The notes below the pieces were generated by a model. The model was not told where the DNA came from, made no database searches, and saw nothing but the letters and a program-made list of their open reading frames with translations. The translations under genes and the position numbers were made by a program. From Caballeronia sordidicola (GTDB lineage: Bacteria > Pseudomonadota > Gammaproteobacteria > Burkholderiales > Burkholderiaceae), in the NCBI RefSeq assembly GCF_002220365.1, contig NZ_MTHB01000246.1, forward strand, positions 124,001-188,000: 64,000 nt of DNA, written 5' to 3'. Positions 8,176-16,796 of this stretch are shown one piece after another; position 1 is the stretch's first letter; each line of letters starts with the position of its first letter.

Positions 8176-9698
8176 CAATGCGCCGTGGCGGCGCGATCGA
8201 GCGCCGGCCACAACGGGGTCATGCCTGAAATAAGTTCCATGTAGCGCTTGTACACCTCGGTGAGCTGGGCGTGACGTTCCGGGTCCGGCTGATGCGTCCG
8301 CTGGATGCGGCATGCGCGCGTAGCCGCCTCCGCTAGCGATGCGAACGCTCCTGCGCTCACGCCAGCACAGAGCGCCGCGCCAAGCGCACTGGCCTCCTGA
8401 TTCTCCGGAATATCGACAGGAATCCCGAGGGTGTCGGCAAACAACTGGGCAAGCATGGGACTTGATGATCCTCCACCGGTCAGACCCGCCCGCCGCGCGG
8501 GAAGAGCGCTGGTCAGTGCTTCGACGTGGTATCGGTGATTGAAGACCATGCCTTCGAGCACCGCCCGCGCCAGATGGGCGCGACGGTGCCAGCCACGGAT
8601 ACCGAAGAATGAAGCGCTCGCGGGCTGCTCGAAGGGGGAACCGAACAGGAACGGATGGAACATGACGGAACTCGGCTCGGCAAATGCAGCCTGCAATTCG
8701 TCTCCGATCAGGTCGAACAACGAGCATCCGCGTTGCGAAGCCTGTTGCGCTTCGTGCGCAAAAAATTCACGCAGGAACCAGTCGACGTTGCTCGACGATG
8801 CCGGCGAAATCGACATGTTCATCCATTGGCCGGGACGCGTGCCGTTGCGGCACGACCAGCGCGGATCCAGTTGCGGACGGTCCGACAGGATCTCATTGAT
8901 GCTGAATGTGCCTGCCGTGATCGACAAGATACCCGGCTCCGTGTTGCCCATGCCGACTGCACTGGACGTAACATCGTGCAACCCGCAAGCGACGGGCGTT
9001 CCCTCCTTCAGACCGGTTTGCGCGGCAGCTTGTGCGGTGACATGTCCTGCTATGGCCGTGGAAGACACGATCTCAGGTAACGCGTGGCCAATAGACGCGA
9101 GACCGTATAAATCCAGGACATCGGCGCTGTATTGTTGCGTTCGGACATCGGTAAAGGATGAACTGGCTTCCGTTGGATCGGTTGCCGGGACGCCGGTCAG
9201 ACAGAGTCGAAGCCAGTCCTTGCAAAAGAGCACATGGCCGATCTTTGCGTACCGCTCGGGTTCATTGACCTGGATCCATTTGAGCAGGCTGACAGCGGCA
9301 TAGGGATAAGGCTGCTGGCCGGTCAGTTCCAGCGCGCGTTGCAGCACGCCGGCTTCGCGCCATTGCTCGCGGACGTCAAAGGCCCGGCTGTCGAGCGACA
9401 GCATCCCGGGGCCCAGCGGAGCACCATCATGATCAACCAGATATAAGCCATCGCCGTGGCCGGTTACGCCGACCGCTGCGATCGCGTCGGCGGACACCTT
9501 GCCACGCTCGAGCGCATCGCGAATGGCGCCGCTTGCCGCTCCCCAGGTTTCCTGCATGTCCCGTTCGACGTGACGGGGACGCGGCTGCCGCTGCTCCACA
9601 CGCCGGGAGCCTACGGCCACGGTGCGACCTGTGGTGTCGAAGATAACGGCCTTGGTCGCGGTCGAACCGCTGTCGAGGCCCAGAAGATATGTCGGCAT
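8175..9698 (-). CDS. FGGY-family polyol/sugar kinase (second copy)
   Basis: 507 residues. The FGGY phosphate-binding start LLGLDSGSTATKAVIFD (5-21), VGVTGHGDGLYLVD, SITAGTFSINEIL and the C-terminal ATP-site segment LTGGGSSSPMLAQLFADTLG are all present, with usual family length. It would phosphorylate a polyol or ketose with ATP. Stop-start overlap with the GlpD-like gene downstream shows the two form a pair that converts a polyol to a ketose phosphate. It is separated from eryI by 550 bases that hold G-rich tandem repeats, so it may have its own promoter. Related to eryA at 20326 but clearly divergent. Substrate cannot be read from sequence. Confidence 0.85.
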   Translation of the reverse strand: MPTYLLGLDSGSTATKAVIFDTTGRTVAVGSRRVEQRQPRPRHVERDMQETWGAASGAIRDALERGKVSADAIAAVGVTGHGDGLYLVDHDGAPLGPGMLSLDSRAFDVREQWREAGVLQRALELTGQQPYPYAAVSLLKWIQVNEPERYAKIGHVLFCKDWLRLCLTGVPATDPTEASSSFTDVRTQQYSADVLDLYGLASIGHALPEIVSSTAIAGHVTAQAAAQTGLKEGTPVACGLHDVTSSAVGMGNTEPGILSITAGTFSINEILSDRPQLDPRWSCRNGTRPGQWMNMSISPASSSNVDWFLREFFAHEAQQASQRGCSLFDLIGDELQAAFAEPSSVMFHPFLFGSPFEQPASASFFGIRGWHRRAHLARAVLEGMVFNHRYHVEALTSALPARRAGLTGGGSSSPMLAQLFADTLGIPVDIPENQEASALGAALCAGVSAGAFASLAEAATRACRIQRTHQPDPERHAQLTEVYKRYMELISGMTPLWPALDRAATAH

Positions 9699-10248
9699 CG
9701 TGTATCCGGTTTCGTTCGCACTCGGGGTTGGGTGGTGTTAGTGCCGAGGGTGGGTTCTGGGGTTGGTGGTCGGGGTTGGTGGTCGGGGTTGGTGCTGGGT
9801 TGCTAGGGTCCTGCGTTAGCGGTCGGAGTCAGTGCCGGGTTGCTGCTTTCAGTGTTAGTGGTCTGCTTGAGTCGGATATTCTCTTTATCACTATTAGCCA
9901 CTGTGCGTGGCGGCACGTCATTTCATGGTCCTTAGCGACAAAGAAAAGAAGCAAAGAAAACGCTTTTAACCACGCTACCCTAAGTGTCCACAGCGTGCAG
10001 TTTTCATTCATAGGTGCCCCAAAAGCACGGTGCTCGCCAGAGCCACGGATGTGTGAACCCCTCCTTCTCCGAACACGGGTTCTGACACGCTTCGCCACCA
10101 GTGACTGAACCTGCCCAAGGTTCACCCCGCGCTATCCGCGAACAACCTTCCTCCGCATCGGCACGCATGACGAAGCACATCGCCAACCATTTCGGAAATG
10201 AGCTCGCCCGGGCGCAAGAGCCCTTCCCGCAAAAACGCCCGCCGATGC
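9699..10248. other. 550-base non-coding gap with G-rich repeats and a dispersed-repeat-like block
   Basis: The part next to the kinase start (9725-9860) is G/T-rich with a 13-base tandem repeat at 9759-9797. The middle (about 9930-10140) contains a purine-rich AAAGAAAAGAAGCAAAGAAAA run, the motif GGTGCCCCAAAAGCACGG and a region rich in short inverted stretches, reminiscent of a block I recall as common between genes in Burkholderia genomes. That recollection is unverified. No gene with a ribosome site or family features is visible. Confidence 0.5.
9759..9797. repeat. 13-base G-rich tandem repeat, nearly three copies
   Basis: Unit GGGGTTGGTGGTC occurs at 9759-9771 and 9772-9784 exactly, with a third copy at 9785-9797 that changes in its last bases. 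It lies about 60 bases upstream of the minus-strand kinase start, with the G-rich strand opposite to the transcript. The spacing of G runs could permit a G-quadruplex in the template strand. Confidence 0.8.
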
Positions 10249-10701
10249 TTAACCGTGGTATTTGGAATCAACCTCGTTGATCGCCGCCACATTACCCGCA
10301 CTTCGGCCGTTCTCATCGAAGGTCTGTGCCAGAAAAGCATCAGCAATCGTTTTGGCCACTTCCGTCCCGATCACTCGCGAACCCATCGTGATGATCTGCG
10401 CATTGTTCGACAGCGCCGCGCGTTCCGCGGAATAGGTATCGTGGCACAGCGCGGCGCGGATTCCAGGCACCTTGTTGGCCGAGATGCTGACGCCGATCCC
10501 CGTGCCGCAGACCAGAATCGCACGATCGTAATCGCCGCGCAGCAAGCCCGAAGCCACACGGTCAGACAGATTTGCATAGAACTCCTGTGGATCTGACTCG
10601 TTGGTCGAGACCTCGAAAACCTCGAAGCGGTCCTTGAGGTGTTCAGCCAGCACATGGGCCAGTCCCGCCCCAGCACTATCTCCGGCAACTGCAAGTTTCA
10701 T
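10249..10701 (-). CDS. eryI: RpiB-family isomerase, probable D-erythrose-4-phosphate isomerase
   Basis: 150 residues, normal for RpiB/LacAB. It starts [18 protein letters not shown] and carries the catalytic-Cys loop [18 protein letters not shown] (about 64-81) and [14 protein letters not shown]. In Brucella, the RpiB homologue EryI converts D-3-tetrulose 4-phosphate to D-erythrose 4-phosphate, the last step of erythritol catabolism. Assignment here rests on its position directly after a TpiA2/EryH homologue (42-base gap) in a locus with eryA-D. Ordinary ribose-5-phosphate isomerase B is the alternative on sequence alone. AAGGAGATCATC precedes the ATG, a good ribosome site. Confidence 0.82.
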   Translation of the reverse strand: MKLAVAGDSAGAGLAHVLAEHLKDRFEVFEVSTNESDPQEFYANLSDRVASGLLRGDYDRAILVCGTGIGVSISANKVPGIRAALCHDTYSAERAALSNNAQIITMGSRVIGTEVAKTIADAFLAQTFDENGRSAGNVAAINEVDSKYHG

Positions 10702-10743
10702 GATGATCTCCTTCAGGTTGAAGTTTTCACGCGTGCAGACAGG

Positions 10744-11505
10744 TCAGAGCACAGCCCCGACTCGCTCCAGGATGTCCAGATATCCGGTTACGTCCCAGGC
10801 AGAGCGCCCAATGAACAAGCCGTCAATATGTGCACATGCGGCGAGTTCGGCGCAGTTGTGTGGATTGACGGAGCCGCCGTAAAGGCACGGTACACGCCGG
10901 CCGAGCATGTCTTGCGCGACCTCGATGATCTCGGCCTGGCGAGCATCCGCATAGTCGGCGCTGGCCGGTATGCCGTGCTCGCCGATGGCCCAAACCGGTT
11001 CGTACGCGAGCAGGATCGGCGCAGTGTGTTGTTCAGGCTTTAATCGGCCCAGCGCGCCGCGTACTTCAACAGCCAGTACGTCGGCCGCCCGCCCGCCTTC
11101 GCGATCGGCGAGCGTCTCGCCGATGCAGATCAGCGGCGTCAGGCCATGGCGCACCGCCGCCTCGACCTTCAGTCCCACCATTTCATCGGCCTCGCCAAAA
11201 TGTTCGCGCCGCTCGGAGTGGCCGAGTTCGACCAGATCCATTGCGCAATCGACCAGCATCGACGGTGAAATTTCACCGGTCCAGGCGCCATGATCGGCCC
11301 AGTGCATGTTCTGCGCGCCGACCTTCACCGTGGTATCCGCAAGTATTGCCTTGACCTCGCGAATCGCGGTGAAGGGCGGAATCACGAAGCGCTGCATCCG
11401 CGGGTCGGCGGTGCTGGTAAGCAGACCCTCGGCAAAAGCGCGCGCCTCCGCCAAGGTCTTGTTCATCTTCCAGCTGGTACCGATCCAGAAAGGGGAATGG
11501 GTCAT
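10744..11505 (-). CDS. eryH: TpiA2-like isomerase, probable tetrulose-4-phosphate isomerase
   Basis: 253 residues, triosephosphate-isomerase fold. The catalytic Lys is in FWIGTSWKMNKT, the His in VELGHSERREHF and the Glu in LAYEPVWAIGEHG; the phosphate loop reads CLYGGSVNPHN. Canonical TpiA has GNWKMN where this has GTSWKMN, so the active-site Asn is replaced, consistent with the TpiA2 branch rather than glycolytic TpiA. In Brucella this homologue (EryH) acts on D-3-tetrulose 4-phosphate. It lies between the ABC importer and eryI, but an intrinsic terminator sits in the 130-base gap before it, so expression may depend on read-through or a local promoter. Confidence 0.83.
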   Translation of the reverse strand: MTHSPFWIGTSWKMNKTLAEARAFAEGLLTSTADPRMQRFVIPPFTAIREVKAILADTTVKVGAQNMHWADHGAWTGEISPSMLVDCAMDLVELGHSERREHFGEADEMVGLKVEAAVRHGLTPLICIGETLADREGGRAADVLAVEVRGALGRLKPEQHTAPILLAYEPVWAIGEHGIPASADYADARQAEIIEVAQDMLGRRVPCLYGGSVNPHNCAELAACAHIDGLFIGRSAWDVTGYLDILERVGAVL

Positions 11506-11588
11506 GATGATGTCGTCAATCGGATGCGCGAAATGGCGCTGCTGCGCGTCGCGCCGGGGTGGATCGTGCTACCCCGGCGCGCAGCGTG

Positions 11589-11620
11589 AAAAACCGCAGG
11601 TGCCAGATGGCGCCCTGCGG
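11589..11620 (-). terminator. Intrinsic terminator after the sugar-binding protein gene
   Basis: On the minus strand, a strong hairpin (arms CCGCAGGGCGCC and GGCACCTGCGG at 11594-11620) is followed by a run of five T. It sits 15 bases past the binding-protein stop and before eryH. It would end or attenuate the upstream operon before the two isomerase genes. Confidence 0.75.
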
Positions 11621-11635
11621 ATTCGAGCGGTAGCA

Positions 11636-12598
11636 TTACTTCGAAAGGGTAAATGCGGAGGTGTACTTGTCCACGTTAGCCTTGGTGATCAGGACGCAAT
11701 CGAAGAGCTGCTTTTCAGTCTTGGCACCCGTCTTGCCGGTCTTCAGGAACTGATCGGCTTCCTGCACCGCCTTCACTGAAAACGTAGCAACCGGTTGCAG
11801 CACCGTGTACTGCAACTCCCCAGCCTTGACCGCGGCAACCGCCGTTGGCGAACCGTCAAATCCACCCACCTTGATGCTCGAGAGTTTGCCCGCCTGCTTG
11901 AGCGCGGCAATCCCGCCGAGCGCCATTTCGTCATTGCCGCTGATCACGCCAATGATGTCCGGATGCGCTTGCAACAGGCTCTGCATTGCGTTGAAACCCT
12001 TGGTACGATCCCAGTCGGCCACTTGCGATCCGACCTTCTTCAGATCCGGATATTGGCTAAGCACTGACGTATAGCCATTGGAACGCGTGGCGGCGTTGTT
12101 GTCGGACGGAGAACCGAGCAGTTCGACATAGTTACCCTTCGATCCGACGTCCTTCACCCATTGCTGCGCACCCAGTGCCGCACCCTGTGCGTTGTTGGAA
12201 ACGAGCTGCGCCTTGGCCAGGCCCTCCTGGTTGATCTCGGCATTGACGAGGAAAACCGGAATGTTGGCCGCAACCGCTTTTTTCACCGCACCGACCGACC
12301 CGCTGGCATTCGCGGGATCGAGAATGATCGCGACCGATTTGTTGGTGATGGCGGTGTCGATCAGCTGGCTCTCGGCGTTGGTGTCGCCCTTCGAAGCCGC
12401 GACGTTGGCGGTGTATCCCAGCCGTTTCGCCTCGGCAGCGGCAACGTTGCCTTCTGTCAGCCAGTAGGGGTTCGAGGGATCGTTGACGATGATGGTCACG
12501 AGTCCACCCGCCGCATGAGCTTGCCCTGCGAATAGAGGCGCGGCGATAGCGACGGCGGCGAGTGACAGGGTCCTCAGGGTTCTTCTCTTGGTTGTCAT
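11636..12598 (-). CDS. Periplasmic sugar/polyol-binding protein of a ribose-type ABC importer
   Basis: 320 residues with a cleavable signal peptide (LSLAAVAIAAPLFAGQAHAA). The mature part is a type I periplasmic binding protein: GLVTIIVNDPSNPYWL, GDTNAESQLIDTAITNKS, VISGNDEMALGGIAALKQAG and VGGFDGSPTAVAAVKAG. It captures the substrate for the permease and ATPase genes upstream (90-base gap). By position it matches the binding component (EryG-type) of erythritol importers; the polyol is inferred from context. AAAAAAGGAGACTTACC before the ATG is a very strong ribosome site, fitting the high expression usual for binding proteins. Confidence 0.87.
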   Translation of the reverse strand: MTTKRRTLRTLSLAAVAIAAPLFAGQAHAAGGLVTIIVNDPSNPYWLTEGNVAAAEAKRLGYTANVAASKGDTNAESQLIDTAITNKSVAIILDPANASGSVGAVKKAVAANIPVFLVNAEINQEGLAKAQLVSNNAQGAALGAQQWVKDVGSKGNYVELLGSPSDNNAATRSNGYTSVLSQYPDLKKVGSQVADWDRTKGFNAMQSLLQAHPDIIGVISGNDEMALGGIAALKQAGKLSSIKVGGFDGSPTAVAAVKAGELQYTVLQPVATFSVKAVQEADQFLKTGKTGAKTEKQLFDCVLITKANVDKYTSAFTLSK

Positions 12599-12688
12599 GG
12601 TAAGTCTCCTTTTTTGATTGGTGATGGCGTCGGTAAAAAAACAAGCAAGGACAAATGAGACATTCTTCTCAAGGTCCGGTGGCGCGGC

Positions 12689-13786
12689 TCAAGCCTTGCC
12701 GCCTTGTGGAGAAGTGGGTTGGCCGGCGGCCGGCGCAGGGCGCTTGACACGGCGGCGATATTGAATGGCGTTGAGCAACACCGCGAGCACGATCACCGCG
12801 CCGGTGAACACCGTTTGCCAATAGGAAGAGATGCCGATGATCACCAGACCGTCGGACAGGAAACCGATCACGAAGGCCCCGAGCAGGGTTCCGCGAATAT
12901 TGCCGGTGCCGCCCATCAGTGACGCGCCTCCGATCACCACAGCGGCAATAGCCGTCAGTTCATAGGTCGTCCCGGCCGTTGGACCGGCGGAAGTGAGCTG
13001 CGAGGACAGGATCAACCCGGCGATGGCGGCACAGACCCCCGAGAGCATGTACACGCTGATCTGCACTCTCTTCACCGGAACGCCGGAGAGCTGGGCCGCG
13101 CGCTCGTTGCCGCCGGAAGCATAGAGCCAGCGACCGAAGGCCGTGCGGCTGAGCATGATGCTGCCCAGCACCCCGATGACCGCCAGGATCAGGACGCCAA
13201 CCGGGACATTGAACAGGCGATCGAAGCCGAGCCCGTTGAATCCGACGTTGCCCAGATCCGCGTGGCCGCCCAGGTTGTTGTAGGTCAGGCCGTTGGTCAT
13301 CAGGAGAGCCAGTCCGCGCACCACGTACATCACCCCGAGCGTAGCAACGAAGGCAGGCACTTTGAACCGCGCGATGAGCACGCCGTTGACCAGGCCGATG
13401 AACGCGCCGAGCAGACAGCACAGCACCACCACGACCCAGACCGCCGGATACAACACGACGCCAAACGGGTTCAGCGTCACACCCTGCAGGAAGAATCCCG
13501 CGACCACCCCGGACAGGCCGAGGGTGGATCCCACCGACAGGTCGATGCCGCCATTGATGATCACCAGCAGCATGCCGATCGCAAGGATCCCGTAGATAGC
13601 CACGTGCGAAGCCATCGTCAGGAAGTTTTCGACCGCGAAGTAATACGGCGAGAGAAACGAAAATACGATGATGATCACGATCAGCGCAAAGAATGCACGT
13701 CCTTCGAGCAGCATCTTGCCGAGGTCGAAACCGTCGCCGAACCGGCCGGCGCGGGTTGACGTGGAAGGTTTGGCGGAGTCGTTCAT
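12689..13786 (-). CDS. Ribose-type ABC transporter permease
   Basis: 365 residues with about eight to ten hydrophobic segments and the BPD_transp_2 pattern (NGGIDLSVGSTLGLSGVVAG, FVATLGVMYVVRGLALL, GRWLYASGGNERAAQLSGV, TAIAAVVIGGASLMGGTGN). It forms the membrane channel of the polyol importer together with the two-domain ATPase 26 bases upstream. The ATG at 13786 is chosen because GGAGA precedes it at good spacing and the protein then starts with a normal soluble leader; the frame runs further upstream into the ATPase gene. EryF-type by context. Confidence 0.87.
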   Translation of the reverse strand: MNDSAKPSTSTRAGRFGDGFDLGKMLLEGRAFFALIVIIIVFSFLSPYYFAVENFLTMASHVAIYGILAIGMLLVIINGGIDLSVGSTLGLSGVVAGFFLQGVTLNPFGVVLYPAVWVVVVLCCLLGAFIGLVNGVLIARFKVPAFVATLGVMYVVRGLALLMTNGLTYNNLGGHADLGNVGFNGLGFDRLFNVPVGVLILAVIGVLGSIMLSRTAFGRWLYASGGNERAAQLSGVPVKRVQISVYMLSGVCAAIAGLILSSQLTSAGPTAGTTYELTAIAAVVIGGASLMGGTGNIRGTLLGAFVIGFLSDGLVIIGISSYWQTVFTGAVIVLAVLLNAIQYRRRVKRPAPAAGQPTSPQGGKA

Positions 13787-13812
13787 GTTCAAGTCTCCAT
13801 GCATTTCTATGA

Positions 13813-15363
13813 TCAGATCACCACGGCTTCGCCGGAGGCGGCCATGATCTGGTCTTTGGTGGCATCGGTGCCGAATTCTGCAGATATCTTGCCCCGGCGC
13901 ATGACGACAATGCGATGCGCGATGCTCAGGCATTCACCCACTTCAGATGTGGAAAACACCACGGCCAAGCCTTTGGTGGCGCTCTCGCTGAGCAGGCGAA
14001 AGACCTCGGCCTTCGCGCCGATGTCAATCCCGCGGCTGGGCTCGTCAAGCAGGATGACCTTGGGGCGGGTGGCGAGCATTTTGCCGATGACGACTTTTTG
14101 CTGGTTGCCCCCGGACAAGGAACCAATAGGCGCGCCCGGCCCCGCCGTCTTGACGTGAACGTTGCGGATCGACTGATCGACGAGCGCACGCTCGCGGGGA
14201 AATGACAGCAGCAACCCTCTGACGAAGGTGCCGATGCTCGCGAGCGACAGGTTGGCGCCGACGTTCATGGTCGGCACCAGGCCATCGCGCTGGCGATCTT
14301 CCGGCACGAGCACAAGGCCACGGCCAATACGCCCGGCGATGCTGAGGGACGCTATGTCCTCGCCTTCGAGAAGGACCTTCCCACCGGTTACCGGAGCGCG
14401 CCCGGCGACGGCCTCAAGCAGTTCCGTGCGCCCCGCTCCCATCAGACCGTAGATGCACACGATCTCGCCCGCGCGCACCTCGAGCGACAGATGATCGACC
14501 ACGGAAATGCCGGATCCGGCATCGTCGGCAACGCTGACATCTTCGATCGCCAATGCGACGTCGCCGAACGCGTAGCCTGTCGGCGGCGAGCCGAGGTCAA
14601 AGTTCTCTCCCACCATGTTGCGCACGATCCACGCGAGGTCGATATCCTTGGCTTCGGCCGTGGCTGTCATCCTGCCGTCACGCAACACCACGGCGTAATC
14701 GGTGATCTGCAGCGCCTCTTCGAGATGATGCGAGATGTAGACAATCGACACGCCGCGGCTGGTCAGGTCGCGGATCACCTTGAACAGCACCTCGACCTCG
14801 GAAGCGCTCAGCGCCGAAGTCGGTTCATCCATGATGAGGATGCGCGATTGAACCGAGAGCGCGCGAGCAATTTCGACGACCTGCTGCTGACCCAGGCGCA
14901 AGTCCTGCACCCTTGTCAACGGGTCGATTTCCTCCTCCAGATCGGCCATCAAGGCCCGCGCCTGCCGCGCTTCTTCGGCGAAGTTGACGCCCGTCGCGCT
15001 GCGCAATTCGCGGCCCATGAAGATGTTGTCGCGCACGCTGAGGTTGGGCGCCAGGCTCAACTCCTGATGGATGATCGAGATACCGTGGTCGCGCGCCTCG
15101 TTTGACGAAGCAAAGGCGACGCGCTGACCATCGAGTTCGATATGTCCTGATGTGGGCGTCTCCACCCCGGCGAGAATCTTCATCAAGGTCGATTTGCCCG
15201 CGCCGTTTTCGCCGAACAGGGTCGTGACCTTGCCGCGATGGATGTCGAAGTTCACGCCCTTCAGCGCATGCACGCCGCCGTACGACTTCACGATGTCGCG
15301 GGCCGACAGCAGTACTTCGCCGGCCGCGGATTGGGTTTGGCGGGTTTGGTTCGGGGTGCTCAT
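13813..15363 (-). CDS. Two-domain sugar ABC transporter ATPase
   Basis: 516 residues carrying two ABC domains, as in RbsA/AraG. Domain 1 has Walker A GENGAGKST (about 54-62), signature LRLGQQQVVEIARAL and Walker B ILIMDEPTSALS. Domain 2 has the family-typical degenerate Walker A GLMGAGRTEL, signature LSGGNQQKVVIGKML and VILLDEPSRGIDIGAK. It energises uptake through the adjacent permease. Its start overlaps the DUF2291 stop by four bases (ATGA), implying coupled translation. EryE-type by context. Confidence 0.9.
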   Translation of the reverse strand: MSTPNQTRQTQSAAGEVLLSARDIVKSYGGVHALKGVNFDIHRGKVTTLFGENGAGKSTLMKILAGVETPTSGHIELDGQRVAFASSNEARDHGISIIHQELSLAPNLSVRDNIFMGRELRSATGVNFAEEARQARALMADLEEEIDPLTRVQDLRLGQQQVVEIARALSVQSRILIMDEPTSALSASEVEVLFKVIRDLTSRGVSIVYISHHLEEALQITDYAVVLRDGRMTATAEAKDIDLAWIVRNMVGENFDLGSPPTGYAFGDVALAIEDVSVADDAGSGISVVDHLSLEVRAGEIVCIYGLMGAGRTELLEAVAGRAPVTGGKVLLEGEDIASLSIAGRIGRGLVLVPEDRQRDGLVPTMNVGANLSLASIGTFVRGLLLSFPRERALVDQSIRNVHVKTAGPGAPIGSLSGGNQQKVVIGKMLATRPKVILLDEPSRGIDIGAKAEVFRLLSESATKGLAVVFSTSEVGECLSIAHRIVVMRRGKISAEFGTDATKDQIMAASGEAVVI

Positions 15364-16016
15364 TTCGCGTCCAGCTTCACCGGCGTCACAAGCCAGCCGT
15401 TCGGATTGATCAACTGGAAGACACCGACAACCGAAATGGTCTTGCCCGTCAGTTTGGCCGTGTCGACCTTCGACAGGACCGCTTTTTTCATCGCCGTATT
15501 GATCGCGTATCCGGCGTTCTGGTAGTCGATCTGGTTGGTGAATTGCTCAAAGCTGATGGTGCCGGTGGCGTCGCGCAGGTCGGTGCCGTTGATCGCCGGC
15601 CCGGTCTGCACACGGATGATCACCGAGTCAGGCACGTTCGGCACTTTCACGGTATAGATCCCGGCATCCTCACTACCTGCAACGCCGGTGAACTTGACCG
15701 AGATTTCGGGACCGATGCCGCCGCCTGCCACGCCATACTGCTTGCCGGCCGCGTCCTGGTCCTTGGCGATGGCCGTGGCCAGCGTGTCGGCGCTGACCGC
15801 GCGTCCCTCGATCGCTGCCTGCGTTTTCGGAAATTGCGCCTCCCCGTAGACAGCGGGATCGAACGCCTTCACTTGCGTATCGCCGGCAGACCCGATCTTC
15901 ACGGCCTTGGTGCTCAAGGCCATCGCAACGATCAAGACCACCGCCAGCCCTGCGGCGATTGCTGCGCGAACGCCGCGCCGGGAGCGACGATTTATTGTTG
16001 GGGCAACTGTGCTCAT
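15360..16016 (-). CDS. DUF2291 envelope protein associated with sugar ABC transporters
   Basis: 218 residues. A basic N-terminus (NRRSRRGVRAAIAAG) leads into one hydrophobic anchor (LAVVLIVAMALSTKAVKIG), then a periplasmic domain with FDPAVYGEAQFPKTQAAIEG and SFEQFTNQIDYQNAGYAIN. DUF2291 genes repeatedly accompany ribose-type ABC transporters and appear in erythritol loci; the role is unknown, possibly an accessory to uptake. No lipobox Cys is visible, so it seems tethered by the anchor. Four-base overlap with the ATPase gene. The 135-base gap to dhaL upstream is the largest inside this part of the operon. Confidence 0.82.
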   Translation of the reverse strand: MSTVAPTINRRSRRGVRAAIAAGLAVVLIVAMALSTKAVKIGSAGDTQVKAFDPAVYGEAQFPKTQAAIEGRAVSADTLATAIAKDQDAAGKQYGVAGGGIGPEISVKFTGVAGSEDAGIYTVKVPNVPDSVIIRVQTGPAINGTDLRDATGTISFEQFTNQIDYQNAGYAINTAMKKAVLSKVDTAKLTGKTISVVGVFQLINPNGWLVTPVKLDAK

Positions 16017-16151
16017 ACGGACACCTCCTGTACTCCTGAACCACGTAAATTCAACGCGGGCGTGCTGAATACGGTCGCTTCGACCGGCAGCTTCACCGCG
16101 TACACTGCGCGCAGGGAATTACCGTCCCAATCGCGCGTATCGCCTGTCATT

Positions 16152-16796
16152 TCATGCTTTGACACGTTGCCCCCAGTCGTCAGCGATCACGTTGAGCACC
16201 ATCGCCGCGGACGCCGCCCCCGGATCGATATGTCCGAGACTGCGCGCGCCGAGACGCGCCGATCGGCCCTTGGTCGCGACCATCGATTTGGTGGACTCGG
16301 CGCCCACTGTCGCGGCATCCCGTATCCGCGCCATGATCTCGGGCAGTGTCAGCCCACTCGCCATGCCTTGCTCCGCCGCTGCCGCGGCAGGCGTCCAGAC
16401 GTCGACCATGGTTTTCTCGCCCTGCTCTGCCTTGCCGCGCGAGCGGATGCCCTCGGCCATGGCGACGATCAGCATCGGCGCTTCGGTCAGCGGCATTTCC
16501 GCGCGCGCCCCGGCAGCCTTGGCCGCACGCATGAGCGCGGTGGCATACAGCGGCCCCGATGACGCGCCAACCGCGTTCAGGAAACCCTTTGCCGCGGCGT
16601 TCAGTTGATCGGCGAGCGAAGCTTCCCCAGGCAGCACATCGATCGCACGGGATGCCGCCGCAAATCCGTCCGCCATCGCGATACCGTGGTCGGCATCGCC
16701 GATCACACCGTCGAGCCGGCACAACTCATCTCGGGCCGCGCCGATGGTGTCGGCGAGTTGGCGGAACACCCGCGCAATGTCACCGGTCGTCAGCAT
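16152..16796 (-). CDS. dhaL: DhaL-type nucleotide-binding subunit of a dihydroxyacetone/tetrulose kinase
   Basis: 214 residues. The Mg-nucleotide site LDGVIGDADHGIAMADGF, KGFLNAVGASSGPLYATALM and EQGEKTMVDVWTPA are DhaL signatures. DhaL contributes the nucleotide to DhaK. The start at 16796 has GAGGAGG just upstream and overlaps the dhaK stop by 17 bases. No DhaM phosphotransfer protein is present nearby, so either ATP is used directly, as in the erythrulose kinases of some threitol/erythritol pathways, or DhaM is elsewhere. A substrate such as erythrulose is more likely here than dihydroxyacetone, by context. Confidence 0.82.
   Translation of the reverse strand: MLTTGDIARVFRQLADTIGAARDELCRLDGVIGDADHGIAMADGFAAASRAIDVLPGEASLADQLNAAAKGFLNAVGASSGPLYATALMRAAKAAGARAEMPLTEAPMLIVAMAEGIRSRGKAEQGEKTMVDVWTPAAAAAEQGMASGLTLPEIMARIRDAATVGAESTKSMVATKGRSARLGARSLGHIDPGAASAAMVLNVIADDWGQRVKA

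Noticed and set aside
8176-8727. Upstream extension of the second GlpD-like gene
   Set aside because: It overlaps the FGGY kinase in another frame; the FAD-fold N-terminus begins properly at the ATG at 8175.
9759-9797. CRISPR array
   Set aside because: Repeats are 13 bases, contiguous and without spacers.
10744-11505. Glycolytic triosephosphate isomerase
   Set aside because: The active-site GNWKMN is GTSWKMN and the gene sits in a polyol locus, favouring the TpiA2/EryH branch.
15543-16562. 339-codon plus-strand frame across DUF2291 and dhaL
   Set aside because: It runs antisense through two well-supported genes and carries no domain features.
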